Below are positions 22,701 through 34,800 of a stretch of DNA of 64,000 nucleotides, one piece after another. Numbering within the stretch: the first letter of the stretch is position 1; each line of letters starts with the position of its first letter. The stretch covers positions 824,429,812-824,493,811 of the forward strand of contig NC_056750.1 of the NCBI RefSeq assembly GCF_019279795.1. Direction: 5' to 3'. Origin of the DNA: Protopterus annectens. Its lineage: Eukaryota; Chordata; Ceratodontiformes; Protopteridae. Under the pieces are notes generated by a model, which was not told the origin of the DNA, searched no databases, and saw nothing but the letters and a program-made list of their open reading frames with translations. The position numbers and the translations under genes were made by a program.

Positions 22701-25203
22701 TATAGTCACTGTGGACTGGGGATTAGCCAGATCCTTTACAGCTGTTCAAGTATTGTACCTATGACAACTCATCTTTTACCCATATCACTCTGGTGTAGCA
22801 CCTATAGTCAGTATGGACTTTGGATTAGCCAGATCCTCTGCAGCTGTTCAATTATTGTACCTCGGACAACTCATCTTTTACCCAAATCACTCTGGTGTGG
22901 CACCTACAGTCACTATTGACTGGGGATTAGCCAGATCCCCTGCAGCTGTTCAAGTATTGTAACACGAACAACTCATCTTTTACCCAAATCACTCTGGTGC
23001 GGCACCTACAGTCACTATGGACTGGGGATTAGCCAGATCCTCTGCAGCTGTTCAAGTATTGTACCTCAGACAACTCATCTTTTACCCAAATCACTCTGGT
23101 GCAGCACTTATAATCACTTTGGATGGGGGATTAGCCAGATCCTCTGTAGCTGTTCAAGTATTGTACCTCGGACAACTCATCTTTCACCCCTAATCACTCT
23201 GGTGTGGCACCTATAGTCACTATGGACTGGGGATTAGCCAGATCCTCTGCTGCTGTTCAAGTATTGTACCTCGGACAACTCATCTTTTACCCAAATCACT
23301 CTGGTGCAGCACTTATAATCACTTTGGATGGGGGATTAGCCAGATCCTCTGTAGCTGTTCAAGTATTGTACCTCGGACAACTCATCTTTCACCCCTAATC
23401 ACTCTGGTGTGGCACCTATAGTCACTATGGACTGGGGATTAGCCAGATCCTCTGCAGCTGTTCAAGTATTGTACCTCGGACAACTCATCTTTCACCCCTA
23501 ATCACTCTGGTGTGGCACCTATAGTCACTATGGCCTGGGGATTAGCCAGATCCTCTGCTGCTGTTCAAGTATTGTACCTCGGACAACTCATCTTTTACCC
23601 AAATCACTCTGGTGCAGCACCTACAGTCACTATGCACTGGGGATTAGCCAGATCCTCTGAAGCTGTTCAAGTATTGTACCTCGGACAACTCATCTTTTAC
23701 CCAATTCACTCTGGTGCAGCAGCTACGGTCACTATGGACTGGGGATTAGCCAGATCCTCTGCAGCTGTTCAAGTATTGTACCTCGGACAACTCATCTTTT
23801 ACCCAAATCACTCTGGTGTGGCACCAACAGTCACTATGGACTGGGGATTAGCCAGATCCTCTGCAGCTGTTCAAGTATTGTACCTCGGACAACTCATCTT
23901 TTACCCAAATCACTCTGGTGTGGCACCTACGGTCACTCTGGACTGGGGATTAGCCAGATCCTCTGCAGCTGTTCAAGTATTGTACCTTGGACAACTCATC
24001 TTTTACCCCAAATCACTCTGGTGTGGCACCAACAGTCACTATGGACTGGGGATTAGCCAGATCCTCTGCAGCTGTTCAAGTATTGTACCTCAGACAACTC
24101 ATCTTTTAACCCAAATCACTCTGGTGTGGCACCTATAGTCACTATGGACTGGGGATTAGCCAGATCCTCTACAGCTGTTCATGTATTGTACCTCTGCCAA
24201 CTCATCTTTTACCCCAAATCACTCTGGTGTAGCACCTATAGTCACTATGGACTGGGGATTAGCCAGATCCTCTGCAGCTTTTCAAGTATTGTACCTCGGA
24301 CAACTCATCTTTCACCCCAATTCACTCTGGTGTAGCACCTACAGTCACTATGGACTGGGGATTATCCAGATCCTCTGCAGCTGTTCAAGTTTTGTACCTT
24401 GAACAACTCATCTTTTACCCAAATCACTCTGGTGTGGCACCTACAGTCACTATGGACAAGGGATTAGCCAGATCCTCTGCAGCTGTTCAAGTATTGTACC
24501 TCGGACAACTCATCTTTTACCCAAATCACTCTGGTGTAGCACCTACAGTCACTATGGACTCGGGATTAGCCAGATCCTCTGCAGCTGTTCAAGTATTGTA
24601 CCTCGGACAACTCATCTTTTACCCAAATCACTCTGGTGTAGCACCTATAGTCACTATGGACTGGGGATTAGCCAGATCCTCTGCAGCTGTTCAAGTATTG
24701 TACCTCGGACAACTCATCTTTCACCCCAATTCACTCTGGTGTAGCACCTACAGTCACTATGGACTGGGGATTATCCAGATCCTCTGCAGCTGTTCAAGTT
24801 TTGTACCTTGAACAACTCATCTTTTACCCAAATCACTCTGGTGTGGCACCTACAGTCACTATGGACAAGGGATTAGCCAGATCCTCTGCAGCTGTTCAAG
24901 TATTGTACCTCGGACAACTCATCTTTTACCGAAATCACTCTGGTGCAGCACTTATAGTCACTATGGACTGGGGATTAGCCAGATCCTCTGCAGCTGTTCA
25001 AGTATTGTACCTCGGACAACTCATCTTTTACCCCAAATCACTCTGGTGTAGCACCTACAGTCACTATGGACTGGGGATTAGGCAGATCCTCTGCAGCTGT
25101 TCAAGTATTGTACCTAGGACAACTCATCTTTTACCCAAATCACTCTGGTGTAGCACTTATAGTCACTATGGACTGGGGATTAGCCATATTCTCTGCAGCT
25201 GTT
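19765..25203. repeat. Sat2: 102/103-bp tandem satellite, about 53 copies
   Basis: Unit landmarks are 'gtcactatggactggggatt', 'agccagatcctctgcagctg' and 'ttcaagtattgtacctcgg'. Units are 103 bp with 'ttttaccccaaat' or 102 bp with 'tttacccaaat'; the shorter form keeps frame (34 codons per unit). Runs of 102-bp units therefore give long open frames, up to 208 codons at 23512-24138, with the repeated peptide 'GLARSSAAVQVLYLGQL'. No start context, codon bias or flanking gene supports translation. The array decays at the right edge into 'gttggagtcctgtc'. Confidence 0.96.
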
Positions 25204-25492
25204 GGAGTCCTGTCAGTGGACAAACTAGAACAAATAATAAATTATCATGGGAGAGGGACAGGGACGGTTTCCCTATTGTATTAGAATTCTGTGCCCCTCC
25301 CTGGGGAAGCAGCAGTTGCTATTTGTCACATGGTTGGCCCCATTTTCCCTGACTAAAAGAAACAGAAAACCAAACATGTATCTACTCCTACTGAAATTTC
25401 TTTGAATAGGAGTAATTTACTGCGACTGGCTCCGGGTTTAATTCTGGCTGCTGACCTTTCTTGTAAAGGAGTTTCTGGTAAAAGAGAGAGGG

Positions 25493-26278
25493 TTGCCTCT
25501 TCTTGAAGAGAATCAAGATTCTGAGTCTGAACAGGAAAGTGCAGGGATGGAGTCAGGGATTTGTACTCATATTTCTGATTCAGACTCACAGGGGAGCTCA
25601 GTTTCTGATTCTCCCTCTGGTTTATTTGTTTCTCTGAGACAATTACTAGGACATCCAGTGTTTTCAGCCAAAGAACACTAAGGTTTCTCAGTCCCTCAGA
25701 AAATACTATGAATTGTTACAGAAGGATTTTCCAGATCCTTCACCCATTACTCCTCTCCTGCCTCTTTTAGAGGATGTGTGTGTCTTACTGTTTGCAATTT
25801 TCCAGATATTTAGCCAGCTTTCTGTAAAAAGGCAGATAAGATGTATGACGTTCCTCAGTCTTTTAAATGTGTATACTCTATCCCCAAACCTGACCCAGCA
25901 GCTATAGCCTTAGTTGCCTCCATTGCTGCTAAGGCCTTAATTATTTCCAATCATACTCTTTCTAATAAGAATGGGGACCATATTGATAGGTATGGGAAAA
26001 ATTGTAAACTCCTGCAACTTTTATTTTCAGAATTATAAATGAGATGAGGGATGACACCATGGAAAGGTGGAATTTACTCCCACTACTCATTGTTTGCTGT
26101 ATGCATGTATGACCCTGTTGATATTTCTTCCAGGGCTATGGCTACTGTTACTGTTTTAAGGAGGTTGGCTTGGCTGTATTCTCAGAACCTCTCAGATGAT
26201 GTAAACAATGAGATTTTAAATTTTCCCTTGGTAGAGATTTGGTATTCGGCCCCTCTGCTGGATGATCAAAAAGTGTGA
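25493..26278 (+). pseudogene. DIRS-like gag
   Basis: Three overlapping frame pieces. The first (25493-25681) is acidic and Ser-rich ('DSESEQESAGMESG'). The middle (25841-26038) reads 'YSIPKPDPAAIALVASIAAK'. The last (26051-26278) has 'SSRAMATVTVLRRLAWLYSQ' followed by 'NLSDDVNNEILNFPL'. The last block matches the conserved C-terminal gag region of vertebrate DIRS elements, where an arginine-rich helix is followed by an L-x-x-P motif. In the element this would be a structural, nucleic-acid-binding protein. Frame changes between pieces break it. Confidence 0.65.
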
Positions 26279-26549
26279 TGAAAAGGAACAAGCTGATACA
26301 GGGAATCTGTAAGATTTTCAGTCCTCCTTTTCTAAATTGTCAAAGGTATTTCCTTTATCTGTATCCAATTTTGGCAAAAATAGAATTAACAGTCTCAACA
26401 GAATTCGGGTAAATGGACATTTAAGAAGAAGTGGCAAAGGGTTCCAAAAAAAGGTCTCAAACCCTCCAAACCAAGGACAGTCCAACAAATCTGAAAGACT
26501 AATCAAGAGTCCATATAACCCCCTCCCACCCAGGCTCCTATTCTCATTT

Positions 26550-27900
26550 AGAAATGTTGAATCTTCATTTTTTTCCCTCTGGAAAAAGATTGTTTCACAC
26601 AAATGGGTTCTGAAAATCATTCATCAGAGTTACAGATGGCAGTAGGAGGAAATTCCTCCTTTCCATGGTGACATTCCTCATCCTGCAAATCAAGCTATTT
26701 TGTTTCCACTTGTTTCTCATCACATGTTGTCCCAAGGAGTGATAGAACCGGTTCCTCCTTCCAGGTAGGGAAGGGGTTTATTCAAGGATGTTCATACTGC
26801 AAACAAAGAAAATGCATGGAGACTAGTTCAAGATCTTTAATCCCTAATTCTGTTTGTGAAAGTGTCCAAATTCTAAATGATTTACTTCATGACCTGTTAC
26901 CTTTTCTTCCTCTTTCAAGTTTCCTGATAACACTAGACTGAAGACGTGCTTATCATCACATCCCTATACAGCCCCACTTCAGGCGTTTATTATAGTTTTG
27001 CGTGTCTGGATCACATTATCAATCCTCTGCTTTACCCTTTGGACTATCACTGCACCAAGAGTGCTCACAAAGTGCCTAACTCTAATTATAGCTTATTGAA
27101 GGCCACAGGGATCCACATTTTTCCATATTTAGATGACTTGCTTATCATTGCAGAGTCTTTTTTAAAATGTCAGAAATTTCTAGCTTGGGTGAGAGATCTC
27201 TTGCACAAGCTGGGATTCTAAGAGAACATTCAAAAGTCTTCCTTGACTCCCACACACAAGATTGTGGTCTTGGGATATCTATTGGACATCTCAGTTTAAA
27301 TAGCTTTTCATCCACAGGAAAAAATAAATCTTTGTTTAGATCTATTTGTAAGGTTTTCCACTGAGACGTTGGTCACTTCGAGTTAATACCTCAGGATTTT
27401 GGGTCTCATGGCATCAGTGATTGTCATGATACTCCTGGCAAGACAACACATAGGTTTATCAGTTTATAGGTGAATACTAGGCTAACTGCCCTAAAGGGCC
27501 ATTTTAAGCCTAGCCAATAACCCAAGGTCAGAATCAAACCCTGCGCCTTATGTCTATGAAGTGAAGACTTTAACCACTGTTCCAAAACCATCCCCCCATG
27601 AGAAAGGTACAGTGGTATCTGAACTCTCTTTGGTTCCAGCATTAACACCCGTTATCTTTACTGGTCCCAGTACTGAGATTTGTCAAAATATTTTTTTTTT
27701 TTGGTGGAGACAAAGGATGCCCTTAAATCCAGGTCTCCTGTTCTCCCTCCCTGTTCCAAAACAGTCAGTCACCACATACACTTCAGGCTTTGCATGGTGA
27801 GCAGTTTGAGGAGGGATAAAAGTGTAAGGAGGTTGGGACACCAAGGACAGATGCAAGCACATAAATATCAAGGTGATGCTTGCCCCGATAAAGACACTCA
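26550..27900 (+). pseudogene. DIRS-like reverse transcriptase and RNase H
   Basis: An N-terminal block at 26540-26640 includes 'FFSLWKKIVSHKWVLKII'. 'LSQGVIEPVPPSR' lies near 26730-26765. The palm is at 26946-27221: 'LYSPTSGVYYSFACLDHI' sits where the family has the aromatic strand after motif A, and 'YLDDLLII' is motif C with both catalytic Asp residues. After the SINE, 'SVTTYTSGFAW' (about 27765-27800) resembles the RNase H 'TDAS..GWGA' block, and 'HINIKVMLAPIKTL' near 27855-27900 resembles the following 'HIN..E.LAV' helix, with Glu replaced by Val. Several frameshifts are present. Confidence 0.7.
27449..27597 (-). mobile_element. tRNA-derived SINE, second copy, inside the DIRS element
   Basis: On the minus strand it reads 'ggggatggttttggaacagt' (head), 'gcgcagggtttgattctgac' (box B), 'ggctaggcttaaaatggccc' and 'gggcagttagcctagtattc' (body), then 'ataaacctatg' (tail). 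It is the same family as 19549-19693. It splits the RT and RNase H parts of the DIRS remnant, so it inserted later. I could not settle a target duplication. Confidence 0.85.
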
Positions 27901-27930
27901 CTTTTTTTTTTTTTTAATGTGAGATCGGGT

Positions 27931-28473
27931 ACAGCGGAAATTGAGGAATTAGCTCTTTCCCCATTGTAGTGCAGTCTCAGAGTTGAAGCATATAATTATC
28001 AGGGTATGTAGGGGGTGCATGTGGGCTTGCCCCCCCCCCCCCGGAAAAAAAAAGATTTTGTTTTTTTTTTTGTTTTTTTGGGGTTTTTTTGTTTTTTAAT
28101 CTTTGTGATTCATTTTAAACTGTATTTGAATCTTCGTGGTTCAAACCGTTTTAGTTGTATGACCAGTATTTGAAGTTTTGATATTTGTAATGTCTGTCAT
28201 AGACTTGGATATTCATATGTAAAAGTAGTAAAAGTTCTACTGGAGTATGTGTAGTATTGTGCATAAGAAGCTGGCACATTTGTGACAGTCCCTAATTTGA
28301 CTAAGTAGTTGTTTGTAAAATTGCAATTGGGGTGTCTCTGATTTCTGTGGGGAGATGATGCCAGTTTGAAGGTACTATCACTAAAAAAACGTTTCTCACA
28401 TGTGGAAGGACTCCTCCTGGGTCTACATAGAGGACAGGGTTTAATTGCAGCTGTGTAGAGGGACATAGATGAT
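27931..28473. other. Low-complexity and unassigned sequence
   Basis: Contains a C-run at about 28029-28043, A- and T-runs to 28100, then unassigned sequence. An 89-codon minus-strand frame at 28197-28466 has no recognised domain. The 'gggcttgccccc' motif recurs in similar form near 61180. Confidence 0.45.
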
Positions 28474-28846
28474 GGAGATGTCCGTTGCTTATTTTAAAAC
28501 TGTCTCGCTATGTTAAACTCATTTAACATAGCGAAACACTAAAAAAAAAGCAACAGAGATCTTGCTTTCTCCGTTGCTTTTTTTTAAAACACTGTCTCGC
28601 TATGTTAAATGGGTTTAACATAGCGAGACAGCTTTAAAATAAGCAACGGAGATCTCCGTTGCTTATTTTAAAGCTGTCTCGCTATGTTAAACCCATTTAA
28701 CATAGCGAGACAGTGTTTTAAAAAACCGAGTTATACTAATGGAAAAAAGTCCGGGCAACCGGACCTTTTTCCATTAGTATAACTCGATTTACAACGGGCA
28801 CGCTGGCCAATCAGCGTGCACGTTTTGGGGGGGGGTCATGGTATAA
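28474..28846 (-). mobile_element. Multi-hairpin foldback element, truncated, inverted copy
   Basis: A chain of palindromes. Stems of 'gtctcgctatgttaaa' with their complement occur three times (about 28500-28715), separated by 'gcaacggagatctccgttgc' stems. A stem on 'gttatactaatggaaaaa' follows (28731-28789), then one on 'gcacgctggccaatcagcgt' (28798-28821). The end 'gggggggtcatggtata' is the inverse of the left end of the copies at 45205 and 47508, so this copy is reversed and cut at its left side. No protein is encoded. Confidence 0.85.
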
Positions 28847-31399
28847 TACTCAATATTCCATGTAGGAAAAATACATCAACCCTATAGGACAGAGCCACAC
28901 TTCATGAGGCTATTATTCAATATTCCATGAGGGACAGATACAGCAAACACTACAGGACAGAGCTTGCCTTCATGAGGCTATTACTCAATATTCCATGTAG
29001 GAAAAATACATCAAACCCTATAGGACAGAGCCACACTTCATGAGGCTATTATTCAATATTCCATGTAGGCCAGATACAGGAAACACTACAGGACAGGGCT
29101 TGGCTTCATGAGGCTATTACTCAATGTTCCATTTTGGACAGGTACAGCAAACACTATAGGACAGGGCCTGACTTCAGGGCTATTACTTAATATCCCATGT
29201 AGGACAGATACTGCAAACACTACATTATAGGGCTTGTGTTCATGAGGCTATTACTCAATATTCCATGTAGGACAGATGCAGCAAACACTATAGGACAGAG
29301 CTTGACTTCATAAGGTTATTACCCAATATCCCATGTAGGACAGATACGGCAAACACTACAGGACAGGACTTGCCTTCATGAGGCTATTACTCAATATTCC
29401 ACGTAGGCCAGGTACAGCAAACACTACAGGACAGGGCTTGACTTCATGAGGCTATTACTCAATATTCCATATAGGCCAGATACAGCAAACACTACAGGAC
29501 AGGGCTCGAATTCATGAGGCTATTACTCAATATTCCATGTAGGACAAATACTGCAAACACTACAGGACAAAGATTGACTTCATGAGGCTATTATTCAATA
29601 TTCCATATAGGACAGATAGAGCAAACTCTATAGGTCAGGGCTTAGCTTTATGAGGCTTTTATTCAATATCCCATGCAGGACAGATGCAGGAAACACTAAA
29701 GGACAGTGCTTGACTTCATGAGGCTATTACTCAATATTTCCAGCAAACACTACAGGACAGTGCTTGCCTTCATGAGACTATTACTTAATACTCCATGTAG
29801 GACAGATACAGCACACACTATAGGCCAGGGCTTGGTTTCATGAGACTATTAAACAATATTCCATGCACGACAGATACAGAAAACCCTTAAGGACGGGGCT
29901 TGCCTTCATGAGGCTATTACTCAATATTCCATGTAGGACAGATACAGCAAACATTATAGGAGCGGGCTTGGCTTCATGAGGCTATTTCTTAATATTCCAT
30001 GTAGGACAGTTAAAGGAAACACTAAAGGCAGGGCTCTAATTCATGAGGCCATTAATCAATATTCCATGGAGGACAGATACAACAATCACTATAGGACAGG
30101 GCCTGACTGCAGGGCTATTACTTAATATGCCTTGTAGGACAGATACAGCAAATACTACAGGACAGAGCTTGACGTCTTGAGGCTATTACTCAATATTTCA
30201 TGTAAGACAGATACAGCAAACACTACAGGACAGGGCTGGACTTTATAAGAATATAACTCAATATTCCATGTAGGATAGACACAGGAAACACTAATTGACA
30301 AGGCTTGCATTCATGAGGCTATTACTCAATATTCCATGTAGGACACATACAGCAAACACTATAGGACATGGCATGGCTTCATGAGGCTATTACTCAATAT
30401 TTCATGTAAGACAGATACAGCAAACACTACAGGACAGGGCTTGATATCATGAGGCTATTTCTCAATATCCCATGTAGGACAGAAACAGCAAACACCATAG
30501 GAGAGCACCTGACTTCATGAGGCCATTATTCAATATCCCATGTAAGAAAGATACAGCAAACACTACAGGACAGGGCTTGATGTCATGAGGCATTTGCTCA
30601 ATATTCCAAGTAGGATAGATACAGCAAACATTACAAGATAGGGCTTGACTTCATGAGGCTATTACTCAATATTCCATGTAGGACAGATACAGCAAACACT
30701 AAAGGACAGGGCTTGACATCATGACACTATTTCTCAATATCCCATGTAAGACAGAAACATCAAACACTATAGGAGAGCACCTGACTTCATGTGGCCATTA
30801 CTCAATATCCCATGTAGGAAAGATACAGCAAACACTACAGGACAGGGCTTGACATCATGAGGCTATTACTCAATATTCCAACTAGAACAGATACAGAAAA
30901 CACTATAGGACAGGGCTTGACTTCATGAGTCTATTACTCAATATCCCATGTAGAACCAAAACAGCAAACAATACAAGACAAGGCTTGCCTTCATGAGTCT
31001 ATTACTCAGTATTCCATGTAGAACAGATACAGGAAACCCTATAGGGCAGGGCCTGACTTCATGAGGCTATTACTGAATATTCCATGTAGGACAGATACAG
31101 CAAACACTAGAGGATAGGGCTTGGCTTCATGAGGCTATTACTCAATATGCATTGCAGGACAGATACAGCAAACAGTACAGGACAGGGCTTGACTTCATGA
31201 GGCTTTTACTCAGTATTCCATGCAGGACAGATTCAGAAAACACTACAGGATGGGGCTTGACTTCATGAGGCTGTTACTCAAAATATCCAGCAAACACTAA
31301 AACATAGGGCTTGCCTTCATTAGGCTATTACTAAATCTTCCATGCAGGGCAGATACGGCAAACAAAACAGAACAATGCCTGACGTCATGAGGCTATTAC

Positions 31400-31846
31400 T
31401 AGGGTTGCCACCTTCGTTCACGGCTAAAACCGGAGCCACGCCACGCCCCTCGCGTCACCAGTAACCCCGCCCGCCCCACCCCCTCTCCTGCCAACAATAC
31501 CGCCCATTTTGTGATGTCACGACAGCATCACTCAACGGGAACGCCCTCTTTTTTCGTTCCCGCCGCCTGCTTTTGGCTGATTTGCTATGCTTTTCTGTAA
31601 GAAAAGCATAGTAAATCAGCCGATCAACGGGAACGCCCTCTTTTTTTGCTCCCGCCACCTGCTTTTGGCTGATTTGCTATGCTTTTCTGTAAGAAAAGCA
31701 TAGTAAATCAGCCGATTTACAAACTCCGATAGTCTGTTTTCTTTTTGAAACAGAATACCGGAGTTTGTACAGTGTTTTCCGGACTACCGGAGAATCAGTT
31801 TGATTTCCTGATAGTCCGGAAAAAAACCGAAGGGGTGGCAAGCCTA
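31400..31846. mobile_element. 447-bp hAT-type MITE with 8-bp target duplication
   Basis: The ends are 'tagggttgccacc' and the inverse of 'taggcttgccacc'. The flanking direct repeat 'gctattac' (31392-31399 and 31847-31854) is exactly the Sat3 unit sequence, so the empty site is known. An 8-bp duplication with TAG-start termini fits hAT. Inside, a unit of about 89 bp starting 'caacgggaacgccctc' occurs twice in tandem (about 31536-31624 and 31625-31714), each with a 'gctatgcttttctg' hairpin. Two more hairpins follow (about 31716-31770 and 31775-31826). It is GC-rich relative to its surroundings and encodes no transposase. Confidence 0.93.
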
Positions 31847-34800
31847 GCTATTACTCAATAGTCCATGTAGGCCCAATACAGCAAACACTATAGGACAGAG
31901 CCTGACTTCATGACGCTATTACACAATATTCCATGTAGGCCCGATACACCAAACACTACAGGAAAGGGATTGGTTCTTGAGGCCATTACTCAATATTTAA
32001 TGTAGGACAGATACAGCAAACACTACAGGACAGGGCTTGCCTTCATGAGGCTATTACTCAATATCCCATGAAGGACAGATACAGCAAACCCTATAGGACA
32101 GGGCTTGACTTCATGAGGCTATTACTGAATATTCCATGTAGGACAGATACAGCAAACCGTACAGGACAGTGCTTGGATTCATGAGGGTTTTACACAATAT
32201 TCCATGTAGGAGAGATATAGCAACACTAAAGGACAGGGCCTGCCTTCATGAGGTTATCACTCAGTATTCCATGTAGGACAGATACAGCAAACACTACAGG
32301 ACAAGGCCTTACTTCATTAAGCTATTACTGAATATTCCATGTAGGACAGATACATCGAACACTACAGAACAGGGCCAGGCTTTGTGTGGCTATTACTCAA
32401 AATACCATGTAGGACAGATACAACAAACACTATAGGACAGGGCCTGACTTAATGAGGCTATTTCTCAATATTCCATGAAGGACAGACAAAGCAAACACTG
32501 CAGGATAGGGCTTGGCTTCATGAGGCTATTACTCAATATTCCACATTGGACAGATACAGCAAACATTATAGATCAGGGCTTGACTTCATAAGGCTCAGTT
32601 CTCAGTATGTCCAGCAAACACTACAGCGCTAGGCTTGCTTTCATGAGGCTATTACTCAATATTCCATGTAGGACAGAAACAGCAAACAGTATAGGACAAG
32701 ACCTGACTTCATGAGGCTATTACTCAATATTCCATGTACGACAGATACAGCAAAACTTAAAGGACAGAGCTTGGCTTCATGAGGCTATTACTCAATATTG
32801 CATGTAGGACCGATACAGCAAATACTAAAAGACAGGGCATGGCTTCTTGAGGCAATTTCTCAATATTCCATGTAGGACAAATATAGCAAACATTACAGGA
32901 CAGGGCTGGACTTCATGAGGCTATTACTCAACAGTCCATGTAGGACAAATACAGCAAAAATTATAGGGCAGGGCTTGACTTCATAAGGCTGTTACTCAAT
33001 ATTCCATGAAGATCCGATATAGCAAACACTACAGGACAGGGCTTGGCTACGTGAGGCTATTACTTAATATTCCATGTGGGACAGATACCTCAAACACTTT
33101 AGGACAGTGCTTGGCTTCATTAGGCAATTTCTCAATATTCTATGTAGAACAGATACAGCAAATACTACAGGACAGGGCTTGCCTTCATGTGGCCATTAAT
33201 CAACATCCCATGTCGGACAAATACAGCAAAGCCTATAGGACAGGGCTTGACTTCATGAGGTTGTTACTCAATATTCCAAATAGGACAGATACAGACCACA
33301 GTACAGGACAGGGCTTGGCTGTACGAGGCTATTACACAATATTCTATGTAGGTCAGATACAGCAAACTCTACAGGACAGGGCTTGACGTCATGAGGCTAT
33401 TACTCATTATCCCATATACGACAGATACAGCAAACACTACAGGACTAGGCTTGATTTCATGAGGCTATTTTTCAATATCCCATGTAGGACAGATACAGCA
33501 AACACTACAGGACAGTGCCTGACTTCATGAGTCTATTTCTCAATATCCCATGTAGGACAGATACAGCAAACACTACAGGACAGGGCTTGACTTCATGAGG
33601 CTATTACTCAATATTCCATATAGGCCAGATACAGCAAACACTATAGAAGAGGACTCAAATTCATGAGACTATTACTCAATATTCCATGTAGGACAGATAC
33701 AGCAAACATTATAGGACAGGGCTTGACTTCATGAGGCTATTACTCAATATGTCCAGCTAACACTACAGGACAGTGCTTGCCTTCATGAGGTTATTACTCA
33801 ATATTCCATATAGGCCAGATACAGAGAACCCTATAGGACAGGGCTTGCCTTCATGAGGCTATTACTCAATATGTCCAGCTAACACTACAGGACAGTGCTT
33901 GCCTTCATGAGGTTATTACTCAATATTCCATATAGGCCAGATACAGAGAACCCTATAGGACAGGGCTTGCCTTCATGAGGCTATTACTCAATATTCCATG
34001 TAGGACAGATACAGCAAACATTATAGGGCAGGGCTTGGCTTCATGAGGCTATTACTCAATATTCCATGTAGGACAGTTAAAGGAAACACTATAAGACAGG
34101 GCTCTAATTCATGAGGCCATTAACAAATATTCCATGTAGGACAGATACAACAATCACTATAGGACAGGGCTTGCCTTCATGAGGCTATTACTCAATATTC
34201 CATGTAGGACAGATACAGCAAACATTATAGGGCAGGGCTTGGATTCATGAGGCTATTACTCAATATTCCATGTAGGACAGTTAAAGGAAACACTATAGGA
34301 CAGGGCTCTAATTCATGAGGCCATTGACAAATATTCCATGTAGGACAGATACAACAATCACTATAGGACAGGGCCTGACTTCAGAGCTATTACTTAATAA
34401 CCCGTGTAGGACAGATACAGAAAATGCTACAGGACAGGGCTTGACTTCTGGAGGCTATTACTCAATTTTGCATGTAGGACAGATACAGCAAACACTATAG
34501 GACAGAGCTTGGCCTCATAAGGCTATTAAACAATATTCCATGTAGGAGAGATACAGCAGACACTACAGGACAGGGCTTGAAATCATGAGGCTTTTAGTCA
34601 ATATTCCATGTAAGACCGATATATCAAACACTGCAGGACAGGGCTTGACTTCATGAGGCTATTACTCAATATTCCATATAGGACAGACATAGCAAACACT
34701 TCAGGACAGGGCTCGACTTCATAAGGCTATTACTCAATATTCCATGTATGACAGATACAGCAAAAACTACAGGAGAGGGCTTGACTTCATGAGGCTACTA

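Larger units (their letters stand above)
25204..27930 (+). mobile_element. DIRS-like tyrosine-recombinase retrotransposon remnant
   Basis: It carries a gag-like region (25493-26278), an RT with 'GIHIFPYLDDLLIIAES' at about 27108-27158, and an RNase H trace at about 27690-27900. Gag-RT-RNase H with this RT flavour is typical of DIRS elements. A tyrosine recombinase would be expected downstream but I could not find it, nor could I find the split or inverted terminal repeats. A SINE is inserted at 27449-27597. Many frame breaks make it dead. Boundaries are approximate; the left one is simply the end of Sat2. Confidence 0.75.

Noticed and set aside
19829-25352. Many overlapping open frames of 60-208 codons as a repetitive protein
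   Set aside because: They are translations of the 102/103-bp satellite in several frames, with no start context or flanking gene structure. Kept only as a low-probability test in the findings.
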